41,458 nt of DNA from an uncultured Anaerolineae bacterium (GTDB lineage Bacteria > Chloroflexota > Anaerolineae > JACIWP01), in the NCBI GenBank assembly GCA_938049385.1, contig CALIBQ010000045.1, forward strand, positions 1-41,458. Reading direction: 5' to 3'. Every line of letters begins with the position of its first letter. Position 1 is the stretch's first letter. Position numbers and translations under genes: made by a program. Of this stretch, positions 7,811-16,125 are shown piece by piece. The notes under the pieces are model-generated. The model made no database searches. It had not been told where the DNA came from and saw only the letters and a list, made by a program, of their open reading frames with translations.

Positions 7811-10152
7811 AGTTCTACCTCGCTGATGGGCGCCTCTTGGGCGGCGCGTGCATGGAATTTGCGCAGGTGTTCCAGGGCCGGCGCGATCTCGGTCTCCATA
7901 TCCCGCAGGTTGCCGAAAGGCCCGCTGACCAGCCGGCGCTTGCTCCAACTGATACACAGCCGGCAGCGCGCCCGCGTGATGCCCACATACAGCAGGCGCA
8001 GACGCTCGGCGATGTGCTCCAACTGCGCCTCCCGTGTGGGCGAATGAGCGCCGCGCGGCAGGCCCGCCTCGTCCGACAGGGCACGGATCAATTCCGTGAC
8101 CTCCTCCCGTTCGCTCCCTTCCAGGATGCCCCAGCTTTCCATCCAGACCTGATCCGGCTGTTCGGGGAACCAGGCCCTGTCCGCCCCCAGGATGTACACC
8201 AGGTCCCACTCCAGCCCTTTGGCGCCGTGCAGGGTGGCGACGTTGACCACACCGGGCTGGGGCGTGTAGCCCAGCTCGCGGAAGCCCATCTGCGGCAGGC
8301 CGCGCGGGTCACTGCTCAAATCGGCCAGCTCGCGCGCCAGGTCCGGCAGACGCCAGGAGGGGTTCATGTCGGCGGCACGGCGCATGGTGGCGGCGACCTG
8401 CTGGACCAGCGCGAGCTGGTACGGGCTGTGGAACAGCTCGGTGCCAATGGTGAGCACGAATTCATCAATGGGGAGCAGTGAGGCGCGCAGCCAGCCGGCG
8501 GCGTGCTCGGCGAAGTCCTCGATGACCGCGTACACCTCCTCTGGGACGTCCTGTATGGGCGGGAATGCCTGCCGCCGGCTCCGGCCCGGTTCTGGGAAGA
8601 GCAGTCGCTCCGGCTGGACACTGCGCAGTACGGCCAGCAGGCGGGGCAGGTTCAGCTCCGCCGGCAGTTCCCATACATGCGCCTCGACCAGGGTGCGGAA
8701 CAGCTCCGCCAGATGCTCGCCTTTGCGGGGGGCGGCGGCGAAACTCACGATGCCGGCCAGCCCCCGCAGGACAGAGCGCGCCTGGGTCGGTTCCCGCAAG
8801 AGGTCCTCGTAATTGACCCCCAGCTCGCTCAACTGCTTGACCACTTGACTCCCCAGGATATTGGTGGGCACGAGGATGGCGACGGTGTCGTGCGGATGGG
8901 TCTGCACGTACCGCTTCGCCCGCTGGCATATCTCGCGCACCTCCATTTCCCAAGTGGGGAATTCGCGCGTCAGATGGACGGCGCTTTCCTCGGCCGGCGG
9001 GTTGGGCTGGGGGTCTCCCTTGGGGACGGGGCGGATCATCTGCAGGGCAAAGGCGCGCCGGCGGATTTCCGGCTCGGGATGCTTCTCGCAGGTCCATTTG
9101 ACCAGGTGATTGGCTAGGTGGATGATGGGCAGGGCACTGCGGCCGGCCTCATCCAGTCTCACCAGGCGCACATCCGCGCGCTCGCAGAAGCGGCGGAAAT
9201 AGCGCGGGTCGGCTGAGGTAAATGTCGCATTGATGGCCTGATTGGGGTCACCGACGCGCACCCAGTTGTGATGTGCCGCGCTCAGCAGGGCGAGGATTTT
9301 CTCCTGCAGAGGGGAGCTGTCCTGGGCCTCATCCTCCAGGATATAGGGCCAGCGGCGCTGAAGCCGGCGCAGAAGCCCAGGGTTTTTCTGGAGCAGGTCA
9401 TACGCCAGCCAAACCAGATCATCAAAGTCGAGGGAGGCCCGCTGTCGAAGGTAATCCTGGTACACGGCGTACATTTCTGCGCCCAACATGGCCAGCCGCA
9501 CCACCGGCCCGTCGGCGATGCCGGCCAGCCGGCGCATCAGCTCATCGGGACGCAGGCGCATCATCTTGGCCGTGCGGATGGTCGTGATCGCCAGCTCGCG
9601 CAGGAGCTTGCGCAGATCCACGTCCGACACGGATTCAGGAGCCCCCAATGTCTCAAGGACTGCCTGCCGGCGCATGTTCAGGTAATACTGGACGGCGGCG
9701 AGCACGTCGCGGTGAAACTCGATCTCCCCCAGGATATCGTATTCCTGGTCCAGGCCCACGTCCGCCGGCGCCTGCTGGACGATCCAATGGGCTAAGCTGT
9801 GGAGGGTGCGCACGTCGTAGCCGGCATGCTGAGGGAGGCCGCGCTCGCGCAGGAAGCCGGCGATCTTGCTCTTGAAGTTGGCCACCGCGGCGTTGGAGAA
9901 GGTGACGATGAGCACCTGGGGCAGTTCCGGCTCTGCCTCGGCCGCCGGCTTGCCAGTTCTCTGAGCGCGTTCCTGGAGCAGGCGCCGGCGCAGGCTCTGG
10001 TCATCCAGCCGGCCGAACCCATGGCGCTCGATCAGCTCCACGGCGAGCAGGGAAAGAGTGGTGGTTTTGCCGCTACCGGGCACAGCGGAAATCGCCATGT
10101 ATCCGCCAGTGTATGCCAGAACCTCCTGCTGGGAGCGCCGCAGTTGCATCAT
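7807..10152 (-). CDS. UvrD/Rep-type SF1 helicase (AddA/RecB-helicase-like, nuclease-less)
   Basis: 781 residues. All SF1A motifs are present: Walker A AVPGSGKTT (Lys29), motif Ia region, YILEDEAQDSSPLQ (DExQ box), VGDPNQAINATF (motif III), TLHGAKGLEWDLVYI (motif V) and LLYVGITRAR (motif VI). This is therefore an active ATP-dependent 3'-5' DNA translocase by family knowledge. It lacks the C-terminal nuclease domain found in AddA and RecB, but a separate nuclease gene follows with a 4-bp ATGA overlap. Its own start (ATGATG at 10152) overlaps the stop of the preceding helicase gene in the same way. A UvrD or PcrA role is the alternative, but the operon argues for an AddAB-like complex. Confidence 0.88.
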   Translation of the reverse strand: MMQLRRSQQEVLAYTGGYMAISAVPGSGKTTTLSLLAVELIERHGFGRLDDQSLRRRLLQERAQRTGKPAAEAEPELPQVLIVTFSNAAVANFKSKIAGFLRERGLPQHAGYDVRTLHSLAHWIVQQAPADVGLDQEYDILGEIEFHRDVLAAVQYYLNMRRQAVLETLGAPESVSDVDLRKLLRELAITTIRTAKMMRLRPDELMRRLAGIADGPVVRLAMLGAEMYAVYQDYLRQRASLDFDDLVWLAYDLLQKNPGLLRRLQRRWPYILEDEAQDSSPLQEKILALLSAAHHNWVRVGDPNQAINATFTSADPRYFRRFCERADVRLVRLDEAGRSALPIIHLANHLVKWTCEKHPEPEIRRRAFALQMIRPVPKGDPQPNPPAEESAVHLTREFPTWEMEVREICQRAKRYVQTHPHDTVAILVPTNILGSQVVKQLSELGVNYEDLLREPTQARSVLRGLAGIVSFAAAPRKGEHLAELFRTLVEAHVWELPAELNLPRLLAVLRSVQPERLLFPEPGRSRRQAFPPIQDVPEEVYAVIEDFAEHAAGWLRASLLPIDEFVLTIGTELFHSPYQLALVQQVAATMRRAADMNPSWRLPDLARELADLSSDPRGLPQMGFRELGYTPQPGVVNVATLHGAKGLEWDLVYILGADRAWFPEQPDQVWMESWGILEGSEREEVTELIRALSDEAGLPRGAHSPTREAQLEHIAERLRLLYVGITRARCRLCISWSKRRLVSGPFGNLRDMETEIAPALEHLRKFHARAAQEAPISEVEL

Positions 10153-12257
10153 GGCTGAACCTCCCCGGCCAGGACGCGCAGGGCAGTGGTGAGGAAGGGG
10201 CCGTCCTGCGCGTGCCCGATGGAGCTGATGTCGCTGGCGCAGAGATAGGCCCGCCGGCGACAGCGCCGGGCCAGGCCCTCGATCATGCGCACCATCAGCC
10301 GGTTGCGCAGGGCCAGGTCGTGGTCCATGTCCCATGTCTGGCCGGCCTGCCAGCGCCGCGACAGCACGATGGGGTTCGTAAGCGGCTGATGAGGAGGCCG
10401 CCACCACTCCGGGGCGCCCACGTCCACCCAGAAATGCACGTCGGAGCTGTGGTTTTCCAGCAGATAGGCGTAGGCCGGGGCGATCAGCACGGCCGGCGCG
10501 TCATTCTCCGCCGCTCGCTCGACATAACGCGCGGCAACGACGCCCTGGTCAATCATCGTCAGGTAATGCTGTCCAAGCTGTGGGGATTCGGGGTCCAGGC
10601 CGCCCAGGGCCGGCGCCGCCCGGCGGAACTTGCGCGCCGATTCGATGAGGCGGGAGCAGGCGCGGTGGGCGTCCAGGTTTTCGGGAGGCCAGAACCCCTT
10701 GCCGCAGAGCACCTCCTCGAAGAAGCGGCTGAGGAAGCGGTCGAAGGTCAGCGGCTGGCCGGCGGCGTACTCCTTCAGCCATTGGTACAGCTCCTGGTAG
10801 CGCTCGACGGCGGCGAAACCGATGCGTTCGCGCAAACGGGCATCCAGTTCGCCGGCATCCTTCAGGCCAGCGCGCGGCTCATACAGGACGGAGACCAGCA
10901 GGGCGGCGCGCACCAGGTCGAGGTCGGGGATCAGCAGTGCCAGCGCCTCGGCCGCTTCCTGCGGCTGGGGAAAGCGCTCCCACTCGGGATGGGCGAGGGA
11001 GGAGAGCGTCAGCAGGGCGCGCACGACGGCATCATCGCGAAAGCTCATCCAACGGCGCAGGATGCGGAAAGGAATGCCGTGCGCACGCAGGGCCTCTTGC
11101 AGGCCGAAGCGCAGGACGCCGTCCACGTAGGGGGCGATGATGGCGATTTCCGCTGGCGGCACGCCGCTCTGCACCAGCGCGGCGGCCTGCTCGCCGACCC
11201 AGCGGATCATGTCGGAGCGGTAGGTGGTTTGATACAGGTAGATGTGATCGCGCAGGGCTTCCGCGGACGGTCCTGGCTCGGCCCTGCCCTCCATAAGGAT
11301 GCCGGCGAGCCGGCCGGCGAAGCCGGCGATCTGCGGGTTGGGCACGAACACATCGTCCAGGTCCACGACATGCCGGCAGGCCTGGCGCAGGTCCCAGGCC
11401 CCTTCTGGGTCTACGCCCAACAGGATGCGGTACCCGCTGCCGATGTCATAGGCCAGCGCGGCCGAATCGCAGACTGCCAGCATGCGTCGGATGAGGTCCT
11501 GTTCCACCGGTACGGTTTCCTCGACGTTATCCACGATCAGGTGGCGGAAATGGCGCGAGAAAAAGGCCCAAAAGACCGGGTGGGGGAGCAGGTAGCGATG
11601 GAAGACCTCGATGACCAGGGACACGTCAAGCGCGTTGCGCTCCAGGCACAATTGACGGAAGCGCGTCAGGCATTCCTGCACCTGCCAGTAAAGGGCTTCG
11701 CCGGCGCCGGGGATGGCCTGGGCCAGACGATCGCGGATTTCGGTATATGGGAAGTCGCTGATGGCGGCTTTGTTCAGGTTGTCCAGCAGTTGGGAAGTGA
11801 GCCGGCGGGGCCGCACCCGCACGTCATGGAAATAGGCGTGCTCATCCATGAGCGGCTGGATGACCTGATACATGAGGAACTGAGCGGTCTCATAGGTCAG
11901 GAAGACCGGGTCGCGCTCCGGGTGGGCGAAGCCGGCCTGGGCGGCGACCGCCGGCCAGAAGAGGTCCACCATGTGCCGGGCAAGGCCGTAATACGTGGTG
12001 ATGGTGGGCCGGCCGTGCGGCACCAGCGCCTGGCGGATCAGCATGGATTCGATATGGTCGCGCAGGCCGCGATCGGGCACCAGAAAGAGGATGGATTCCC
12101 CGCGCACGGGGAGCTGGAGCAGATGGAGCAGGCGGTGCCAGAGCGCGGTGCTTTTGCCGGCGCCGATGGTGCCGGCGATGAAAATGGTGTCATTGTCTTG
12201 GGCCGGTCTCTGCACGATTTCCTTTTGCTGGGGCGTTAATTCTGCCAAGTCGCGCAT
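10149..12257 (-). CDS. Divergent UvrD-like helicase (AddB/RecC-like subunit)
   Basis: 702 residues. Walker A is intact (AGTIGAGKSTAL, Lys35). The Walker B/DExQ region near residue 255 reads LIVDNVEETVP, so the DE pair is replaced by DN followed by EE, and the usual Gln is missing. The later region (SDMIRWVGEQAAALVQSGVPPAEIAII and VLRFGLQEALRAHGIPF) follows the AddB/UvrD 2A pattern. It looks like the less canonical helicase partner of the next gene, as AddB is to AddA or RecC to RecB. Unlike AddB it carries no nuclease domain; that function is encoded two genes downstream. The start has GAGAGGT upstream, and the gene follows the second ABC permease after 11 bp. Confidence 0.75.
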   Translation of the reverse strand: MRDLAELTPQQKEIVQRPAQDNDTIFIAGTIGAGKSTALWHRLLHLLQLPVRGESILFLVPDRGLRDHIESMLIRQALVPHGRPTITTYYGLARHMVDLFWPAVAAQAGFAHPERDPVFLTYETAQFLMYQVIQPLMDEHAYFHDVRVRPRRLTSQLLDNLNKAAISDFPYTEIRDRLAQAIPGAGEALYWQVQECLTRFRQLCLERNALDVSLVIEVFHRYLLPHPVFWAFFSRHFRHLIVDNVEETVPVEQDLIRRMLAVCDSAALAYDIGSGYRILLGVDPEGAWDLRQACRHVVDLDDVFVPNPQIAGFAGRLAGILMEGRAEPGPSAEALRDHIYLYQTTYRSDMIRWVGEQAAALVQSGVPPAEIAIIAPYVDGVLRFGLQEALRAHGIPFRILRRWMSFRDDAVVRALLTLSSLAHPEWERFPQPQEAAEALALLIPDLDLVRAALLVSVLYEPRAGLKDAGELDARLRERIGFAAVERYQELYQWLKEYAAGQPLTFDRFLSRFFEEVLCGKGFWPPENLDAHRACSRLIESARKFRRAAPALGGLDPESPQLGQHYLTMIDQGVVAARYVERAAENDAPAVLIAPAYAYLLENHSSDVHFWVDVGAPEWWRPPHQPLTNPIVLSRRWQAGQTWDMDHDLALRNRLMVRMIEGLARRCRRRAYLCASDISSIGHAQDGPFLTTALRVLAGEVQP

Positions 12258-12268
12258 AGCTTGACCTC

Positions 12269-13390
12269 TCAGTCCAGCCGCCGCTGTACGACGGAATAGG
12301 CGACACCGGCGATGACTGTCCCCAGCAGGAAGATGGCCGCCGTATCCGGCAGGACATCCGCCAGGGCCGCCCCCTTCAGCATCACCTGCCGCAGTATCGT
12401 CATATAATGCTGGAGAGGAAACAAGTAGGAGAGCCGGTTCAACAGCAAGGGCATGTTCTCCGTCGGCACCAGGTATCCCGAGAAGGCCACGTTCAGGACG
12501 CCAATGAGGAAGACCAGCAGGAGGGACTGCTGTTGACTGCGCGCCATGCTGGAGATAATCAGCCCCATACCCATCTCGGCACCGATGTAAAGGGTGGTCA
12601 GCCCCAGCAGGAGGGCCAGCGAGCCGCGCATGGGCACCTGATAGACGCGGGTAACGACCAACAGCATGAGCATGAAATCGGTCAGGGCGATAATGAGGAC
12701 AGGAACAGCCTTGCCGGCCAGCAGTTCGGTGCGCCGGATGGGGGTCACAGCAAGCTGTTCCATGGTGCCGCGCTCCCGCTCACGGGTGATGCCGAGGGAG
12801 GCGACCAGCATGGTGACCATATAGACGATGAGGCCCAACTGCGCCGGCAGTGTCGAGTAGCGCATGTTCAGCGTCTGGTTGAAGCGCGCCGTGGCCCGCA
12901 GGTCAATGGCGGCCGATGAAAGCGCCGGCAGTCCCAACTCCTTGGCCTGCTGGCGCTGGAACTGTGCTAGGATGCCCTGGGCGATGCGTTCCAGCGTTTT
13001 GGCCACCAGCGCGTTGGAACCGTCGAGGATAAGCTGGACAGCCGGCCGGCGGTGCAGGGAGAGGATATCGCCGGCGAAGCCCTGGGGGATCACCACCACC
13101 ATGTCGAGCTGATCGTCATCGATCAGATAGGCCGCCTGTTCGATGGACTGCAGGTCCGCCCGCACGCGCAACTGCGAGGCGTTGGAGAAGGCCTGTACGA
13201 CGGCGCGGCTCATGGCACTGTGATCCAGGTCCAGAATGCCGACGGGCAGGTTGCGTAGCTCGGAGCCGGTGGCGGATGCCAGCATGAACAACTGGAACAC
13301 CGGGCCAAAGATGATGAACGGCGTCAGCAGGCGGTCGCGTCGGAAATGGATCAGCTCTTTATAGACCAGGGTCAGAATGCGGTAGAACAT
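12269..13390 (-). CDS. ABC-2 type transporter permease (YhhJ/YbhR-like), second of a pair
   Basis: 373 residues. The N-terminal helix (FIIFGPVFQLFMLASATG) is followed by a ~150-residue extracytoplasmic domain (NLPVGILDLDHSAMSRAVVQAF... MVVVIPQGF... QLILDGSNA) and then five to six C-terminal helices with TRERERGTMEQLAVTPI, the ABC-2 permease motif between the first helices of the bundle. This is the architecture of YbhS/YbhR/YhhJ drug or polymer exporters. It starts 1 bp after the stop of the other permease and has almost the same length, so the two likely form a heterodimer. The ATPase that should energise them is absent next door. Confidence 0.88.
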   Translation of the reverse strand: MFYRILTLVYKELIHFRRDRLLTPFIIFGPVFQLFMLASATGSELRNLPVGILDLDHSAMSRAVVQAFSNASQLRVRADLQSIEQAAYLIDDDQLDMVVVIPQGFAGDILSLHRRPAVQLILDGSNALVAKTLERIAQGILAQFQRQQAKELGLPALSSAAIDLRATARFNQTLNMRYSTLPAQLGLIVYMVTMLVASLGITRERERGTMEQLAVTPIRRTELLAGKAVPVLIIALTDFMLMLLVVTRVYQVPMRGSLALLLGLTTLYIGAEMGMGLIISSMARSQQQSLLLVFLIGVLNVAFSGYLVPTENMPLLLNRLSYLFPLQHYMTILRQVMLKGAALADVLPDTAAIFLLGTVIAGVAYSVVQRRLD

Positions 13391-13391
13391 A

Positions 13392-14513
13392 TTATGCCAG
13401 CCGGTTCTTGAAGCTCAAGATGGCCAGGGCCAACGCGCCGGCGCCCAGTGCCAGCAGGCCCAGGGCGTATTTCCACAGATGTTCCATTCCGATGCCCTTC
13501 AGGAAGAGGCCGCGCGAGATAGCGACGAAGTAGGTCGCCGGCAGGACGGTGCTTTCGATGCGGGCTCCCAGGCCGGCGGTCTCCACCGGGTGAATCAGGC
13601 CGGACAGGAAAAAGCTCGGCAGGAAGAAGATGATGAACATGGCGATCATGACGGCCTGCTGGCTGTCGGTGAAGTTGGCCAGCATGAGGCCCAGGAAGTT
13701 GCTGGCAAAGAGGAAATCCAGGCCGAGCAGGAGGAACAGGGCGAAACTGCCGCGGAAGGGTACCCGGAACCAGAGCACTGCCACCGCCGCCGTCAGCAGT
13801 ACTCCGATGAGGCCGGTGAAGAGGTACGGCAGGCCTTTGCCGATGATCAGCTCCGCCCGCCGCACGGGGGTGGAGAGGAGCGTCTCAAGGGTGCCCAGCT
13901 CCTTTTCTTTGGCCAGGGCCTGGGCGGCGCTGAACGCCGGCATGATGAGCACCACCGCCAGCAGTCCCGGCACCATGCTGAAGAGCGATCTCAAGGTGCG
14001 GTTGTACCAGGCGATGTCGCGCACCTCGAAGAGGCCGCCGGCGGTGGGACTGTGGGACAACTGCAGGGCGATCTGCTGGGAGTATGCGGCGGTGCGGGCG
14101 GAGATATCTGCCAGCACCTGGCCGGCGGTGGTGGGATCACTGCCGTCCACCAGCATTTGGACCGCCGGCGCCTGACCGCTCTGGAGAAGCTCGCCAAAGC
14201 GCGGCGGGATGATCATCACGGCGTCGGGGCGCTCGCGCACCAGGACGGTGTTGATCTCATCCCAGTTTTGCAGGGTGCGCGTCAGGTGGACGACTCCGTC
14301 GGATGTCAGGGCGCGGATGTACTGGCGGGAGGCCGGCGAGTTGTCCTGGTCCCAAAGGTAGAGGTCGAAGCGGTCCACGTCGAAGGCAAAGAGGTAGGCG
14401 AACATGACCAGGAGGATGGCCGGCGTAAACACCACCAGCACCCAGGTCTGTCCATCTCTCCAGATGTGAAGCAGTTCCTTACGCAGGATCGCCCATGTGA
14501 TGCGCCAGGACAT
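13392..14513 (-). CDS. ABC-2 type transporter permease (YbhS-like), first of a pair
   Basis: 373 residues. It has the same layout as the next gene: a first helix (TWVLVVFTPAILLVMFAYLF), a large outside domain (DLYLWDQDNSPASRQYI... AVMIIPPRFGELL... MLVDGSDPTTA), then a helix bundle containing AKEKELGTLETLLSTPVRRAE, the ABC-2 permease motif. The start is ATG 14513 (MSWRITWA) with GAGGGG upstream; the open frame upstream of it is non-coding-like. A TTGCCA-17-TATAAT promoter lies 30-60 bp upstream, so this is the first gene of the long minus-strand operon. Substrate unknown. No membrane-fusion protein or ATPase gene is adjacent. Confidence 0.88.
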   Translation of the reverse strand: MSWRITWAILRKELLHIWRDGQTWVLVVFTPAILLVMFAYLFAFDVDRFDLYLWDQDNSPASRQYIRALTSDGVVHLTRTLQNWDEINTVLVRERPDAVMIIPPRFGELLQSGQAPAVQMLVDGSDPTTAGQVLADISARTAAYSQQIALQLSHSPTAGGLFEVRDIAWYNRTLRSLFSMVPGLLAVVLIMPAFSAAQALAKEKELGTLETLLSTPVRRAELIIGKGLPYLFTGLIGVLLTAAVAVLWFRVPFRGSFALFLLLGLDFLFASNFLGLMLANFTDSQQAVMIAMFIIFFLPSFFLSGLIHPVETAGLGARIESTVLPATYFVAISRGLFLKGIGMEHLWKYALGLLALGAGALALAILSFKNRLA

Positions 14514-14544
14514 GCACCCCTCAGGTTGATATTGGATCGGTTTC

Positions 14545-14573
14545 ATTATAGCCCCGTGCCCTGCAGGTGGCAA
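14545..14573 (-). promoter_or_regulatory. Promoter of the permease-helicase-nuclease-recJ operon
   Basis: On the minus strand TTGCCA (14573-14568), a 17-bp spacer and a perfect TATAAT (14550-14545) precede the first permease start at 14513. No other good promoter was noticed between 14513 and 4582 on this strand, which supports one long transcript. Confidence 0.65.
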
Positions 14574-14667
14574 GTGAGGGGTTGGGGTTTCAGCATCCTC
14601 TTGGCCGCCCCCGACTTGGCCTGGGGGTCGGTCGCGTGGCCTGGCGGATAAAGCCGCGGCAGTAACT

Positions 14668-14693
14668 GCGAAGCCTGCGCAGGCAGGCTTCGC
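14668..14693. repeat. Perfect 11-bp inverted repeat (intergenic palindrome)
   Basis: GCGAAGCCTGC (14668-14678), a 4-nt loop and GCAGGCTTCGC (14683-14693), immediately followed by another GCGAAGCG copy of the arm end. It has no T-tract. It lies between the divergent permease and riboswitch promoters. It may be a dispersed palindromic repeat or a factor-dependent terminator. Confidence 0.6.
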
Positions 14694-14753
14694 GAAGCGA
14701 TGAGCCAATACCCGCAAATCGAATGGCCTTTTCAACACCTTTGCCTGGAAGCG

Positions 14754-14782
14754 TTGACAATCTGGCCCCATTGTGGTACACT
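14754..14782 (+). promoter_or_regulatory. Promoter of the glycine riboswitch transcript
   Basis: TTGACA (14754-14759), a 17-bp spacer and TACACT (14777-14782), about 40 bp before the first aptamer. The spacer contains CCCCATTGTGGTACA (14766-14780), also found in the patatin-gene promoter at 1276-1290. Confidence 0.75.
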
Positions 14783-14822
14783 ATCAACCGCATATAGCAA
14801 GCGCATATACTGCTGGATGAAC

Positions 14823-15020
14823 GGCATGAGAGAGAGCCGCGCTGCTTTTTCAGCCGGCCGCCGAAGGGGTACCACGCACCTGGGCAAACTCTCAGGCAAA
14901 AGGATCATGCCGGGACAGCACTCTGGAGAGCCGGCCCATTCCGGGGCCGCACCGAAGGGGCAACCGCATTCCGCAGGCGAATGCGGCAATCTCTCAGGTC
15001 AGCAGACAGAGGGGAACAGG
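14823..15020 (+). promoter_or_regulatory. Tandem glycine riboswitch (two aptamers)
   Basis: Two consecutive glycine aptamers can be read. The first runs from about 14823 to 14934: GCATGAGAGAG, then GCCGAAGGGG, CAAACTCTCAGGCAAAAGGA and GGGACAGCACTCTGGAGAG. The second runs from about 14936 to 15020: GCCGCACCGAAGGGGCAA, then CAATCTCTCAGGTCAGCAGACAGAGGGG. These match the conserved gcvT-motif core (CCGAAGGGG, CTCTCAGG, GACAG-AGGGG). By family knowledge glycine binding raises expression of glycine-degrading genes. Here the next coding frame is an uncharacterised gene, not gcvT. The expression platform is the adjacent terminator. Confidence 0.92.
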
Positions 15021-15044
15021 TGAACGTTTATCCTGTTCCTTTTT
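15013..15044 (+). terminator. Intrinsic terminator, expression platform of the glycine riboswitch
   Basis: GGAACAGG (15013-15020) pairs with CCTGTTCC (15032-15039), followed by five T residues. The 5' arm directly abuts or overlaps the last conserved bases of aptamer 2, so ligand-stabilised folding could compete with the terminator stem. This fits a transcriptional ON switch. Confidence 0.8.
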
Positions 15045-15072
15045 CTATTGTCCAGGAGCGGCGCGGACTCCT

Positions 15073-16023
15073 ATGCATGCTGAGAGAGAGGGAAAGACCC
15101 GAGTGGATACCCGGCCCTGCATCCTCACTGCCATGCCGGCGGGAATCGAGGGTATGCCGACCGTTCTGCGTCAGGCGCAGGAATTGGTGCGCCGGCATGT
15201 GGAAGCCCTGGTGCAAGAGACGGTCCTCTTTGAATGGGAGTCGGCCGATTCCCCTCTCCGTCCGACGGATGCTCCGCTTCTGCTTCTCAGGCCGGGCGCC
15301 GGCGCGCTCCTGAACGCCCAACGCCTTCTGGAGCTTGCTGAGCTGTTGCGCCGGCACCCAGACGCTCAGCTCACGCTTCCACTGACAGACTTCACCACAC
15401 TCGGCGAGGAGAGCGTGCCGCGCAGTGCTAGCACCTGTTTTGCCGTCGAGAGCGGCGCTGACTTGGTGGTGGCTGGACTGCATGCTGACTGTCCCATCGA
15501 ACTGCGCCGTCTGGCCGGATCCCTGCAAGCACATACAGCGAATTTCACGGCAGTTGTGCGCGCCTTCACCGACCGCGATGCCGAGGTAGCAGTTATCGGA
15601 CCGATTGCGCCCCATACCTGGCGCTATCTGGAGGATGAGGTGGCCTGCCGCGTGCGGGTGTACGCTGACGGGCACGGCCGGCACGCCGGCCTGGCCGCCG
15701 AGCTGTACCGCCAGGTGGGCGCGGCCCGCTGGCGGGAGTGGCTGAGCGGCATGGCGGATGTCATTATTATGGACACGCGCCAGTTTTTCGCCGGCCTGTC
15801 CCCGTACCCCTCGCCGGAGGATTTCCTGGCCTCTGACCTGGGCCGGCCGGCGGAGGTAGCCCATCCGCTCCTGCGCGAGCTGACCGAGGCGGCCCTTGAG
15901 GGGAAACCCCCGCTGATATTGGGCGGCCCGATGCTGTTGAACGGTGGGCTGTACGCCCTGGTCGAGACTGCCTGGCGCATCGGGCCGGATGTGGACAGGG
16001 GCTATCACATTCGCTGGAAATAA
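15073..16023 (+). CDS. Uncharacterised protein controlled by the glycine riboswitch
   Basis: Up to 316 residues, soluble, with no signal peptide or membrane helix. I do not recognise the family. Visible features: a proline/glycine-rich start (CILTAMPAGIEGM), an alternating beta/alpha pattern with segments such as ADLVVAGLHADCPIEL, EVAVIGPIAPHTWRYLEDEV, ADVIIMDTRQFFAGLSPYPS and PPLILGGPMLLNGGLYALVE, and no known nucleotide- or PLP-binding motif. It is the first gene after the riboswitch terminator and is followed, after 131 bp with a fresh promoter, by the glycine/serine one-carbon operon. A role in glycine use or sensing is therefore likely by position only. The start is uncertain: ATG 15073 has a distant GGAG, and GTG 15103 or ATG 15154 (GAGGGT upstream) are alternatives. 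Confidence 0.7.
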   Translation: MHAEREGKTRVDTRPCILTAMPAGIEGMPTVLRQAQELVRRHVEALVQETVLFEWESADSPLRPTDAPLLLLRPGAGALLNAQRLLELAELLRRHPDAQLTLPLTDFTTLGEESVPRSASTCFAVESGADLVVAGLHADCPIELRRLAGSLQAHTANFTAVVRAFTDRDAEVAVIGPIAPHTWRYLEDEVACRVRVYADGHGRHAGLAAELYRQVGAARWREWLSGMADVIIMDTRQFFAGLSPYPSPEDFLASDLGRPAEVAHPLLRELTEAALEGKPPLILGGPMLLNGGLYALVETAWRIGPDVDRGYHIRWK

Positions 16024-16096
16024 GATTTCTGAGCTTTCGCGATATATTTCGAGCGGACAGATAGTATACCGTTGGTATGACTCGCGCGCAGATGAC

Positions 16097-16125
16097 TTGA
16101 CGCCGGCGCGCGGCTCAGATACAAT
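16097..16125 (+). promoter_or_regulatory. Second promoter, for the glyA-gcvT/gcvH/gcvP operon
   Basis: TTGACG (16097-16102), a 17-bp spacer and TACAAT (16120-16125), about 30 bp before the ATG at 16155. It would allow transcription of the main glycine operon independently of the riboswitch. Just downstream, the Shine-Dalgarno GGAGG sits in the loop of a 5-bp hairpin (16139-16154). Confidence 0.75.

Noticed and set aside
10113-12239. A 708-codon plus-strand frame opposite the AddB-like helicase
   Set aside because: Shadow frame; the minus frame has Walker A and ATGA coupling to neighbours.
15073-15110. A further riboswitch-like element (GAGAGAGAGGGAAAGACCC) after the terminator
   Set aside because: The purine-rich stretch shows no pairing or aptamer core; it is more likely the start of the coding region or a ribosome site.
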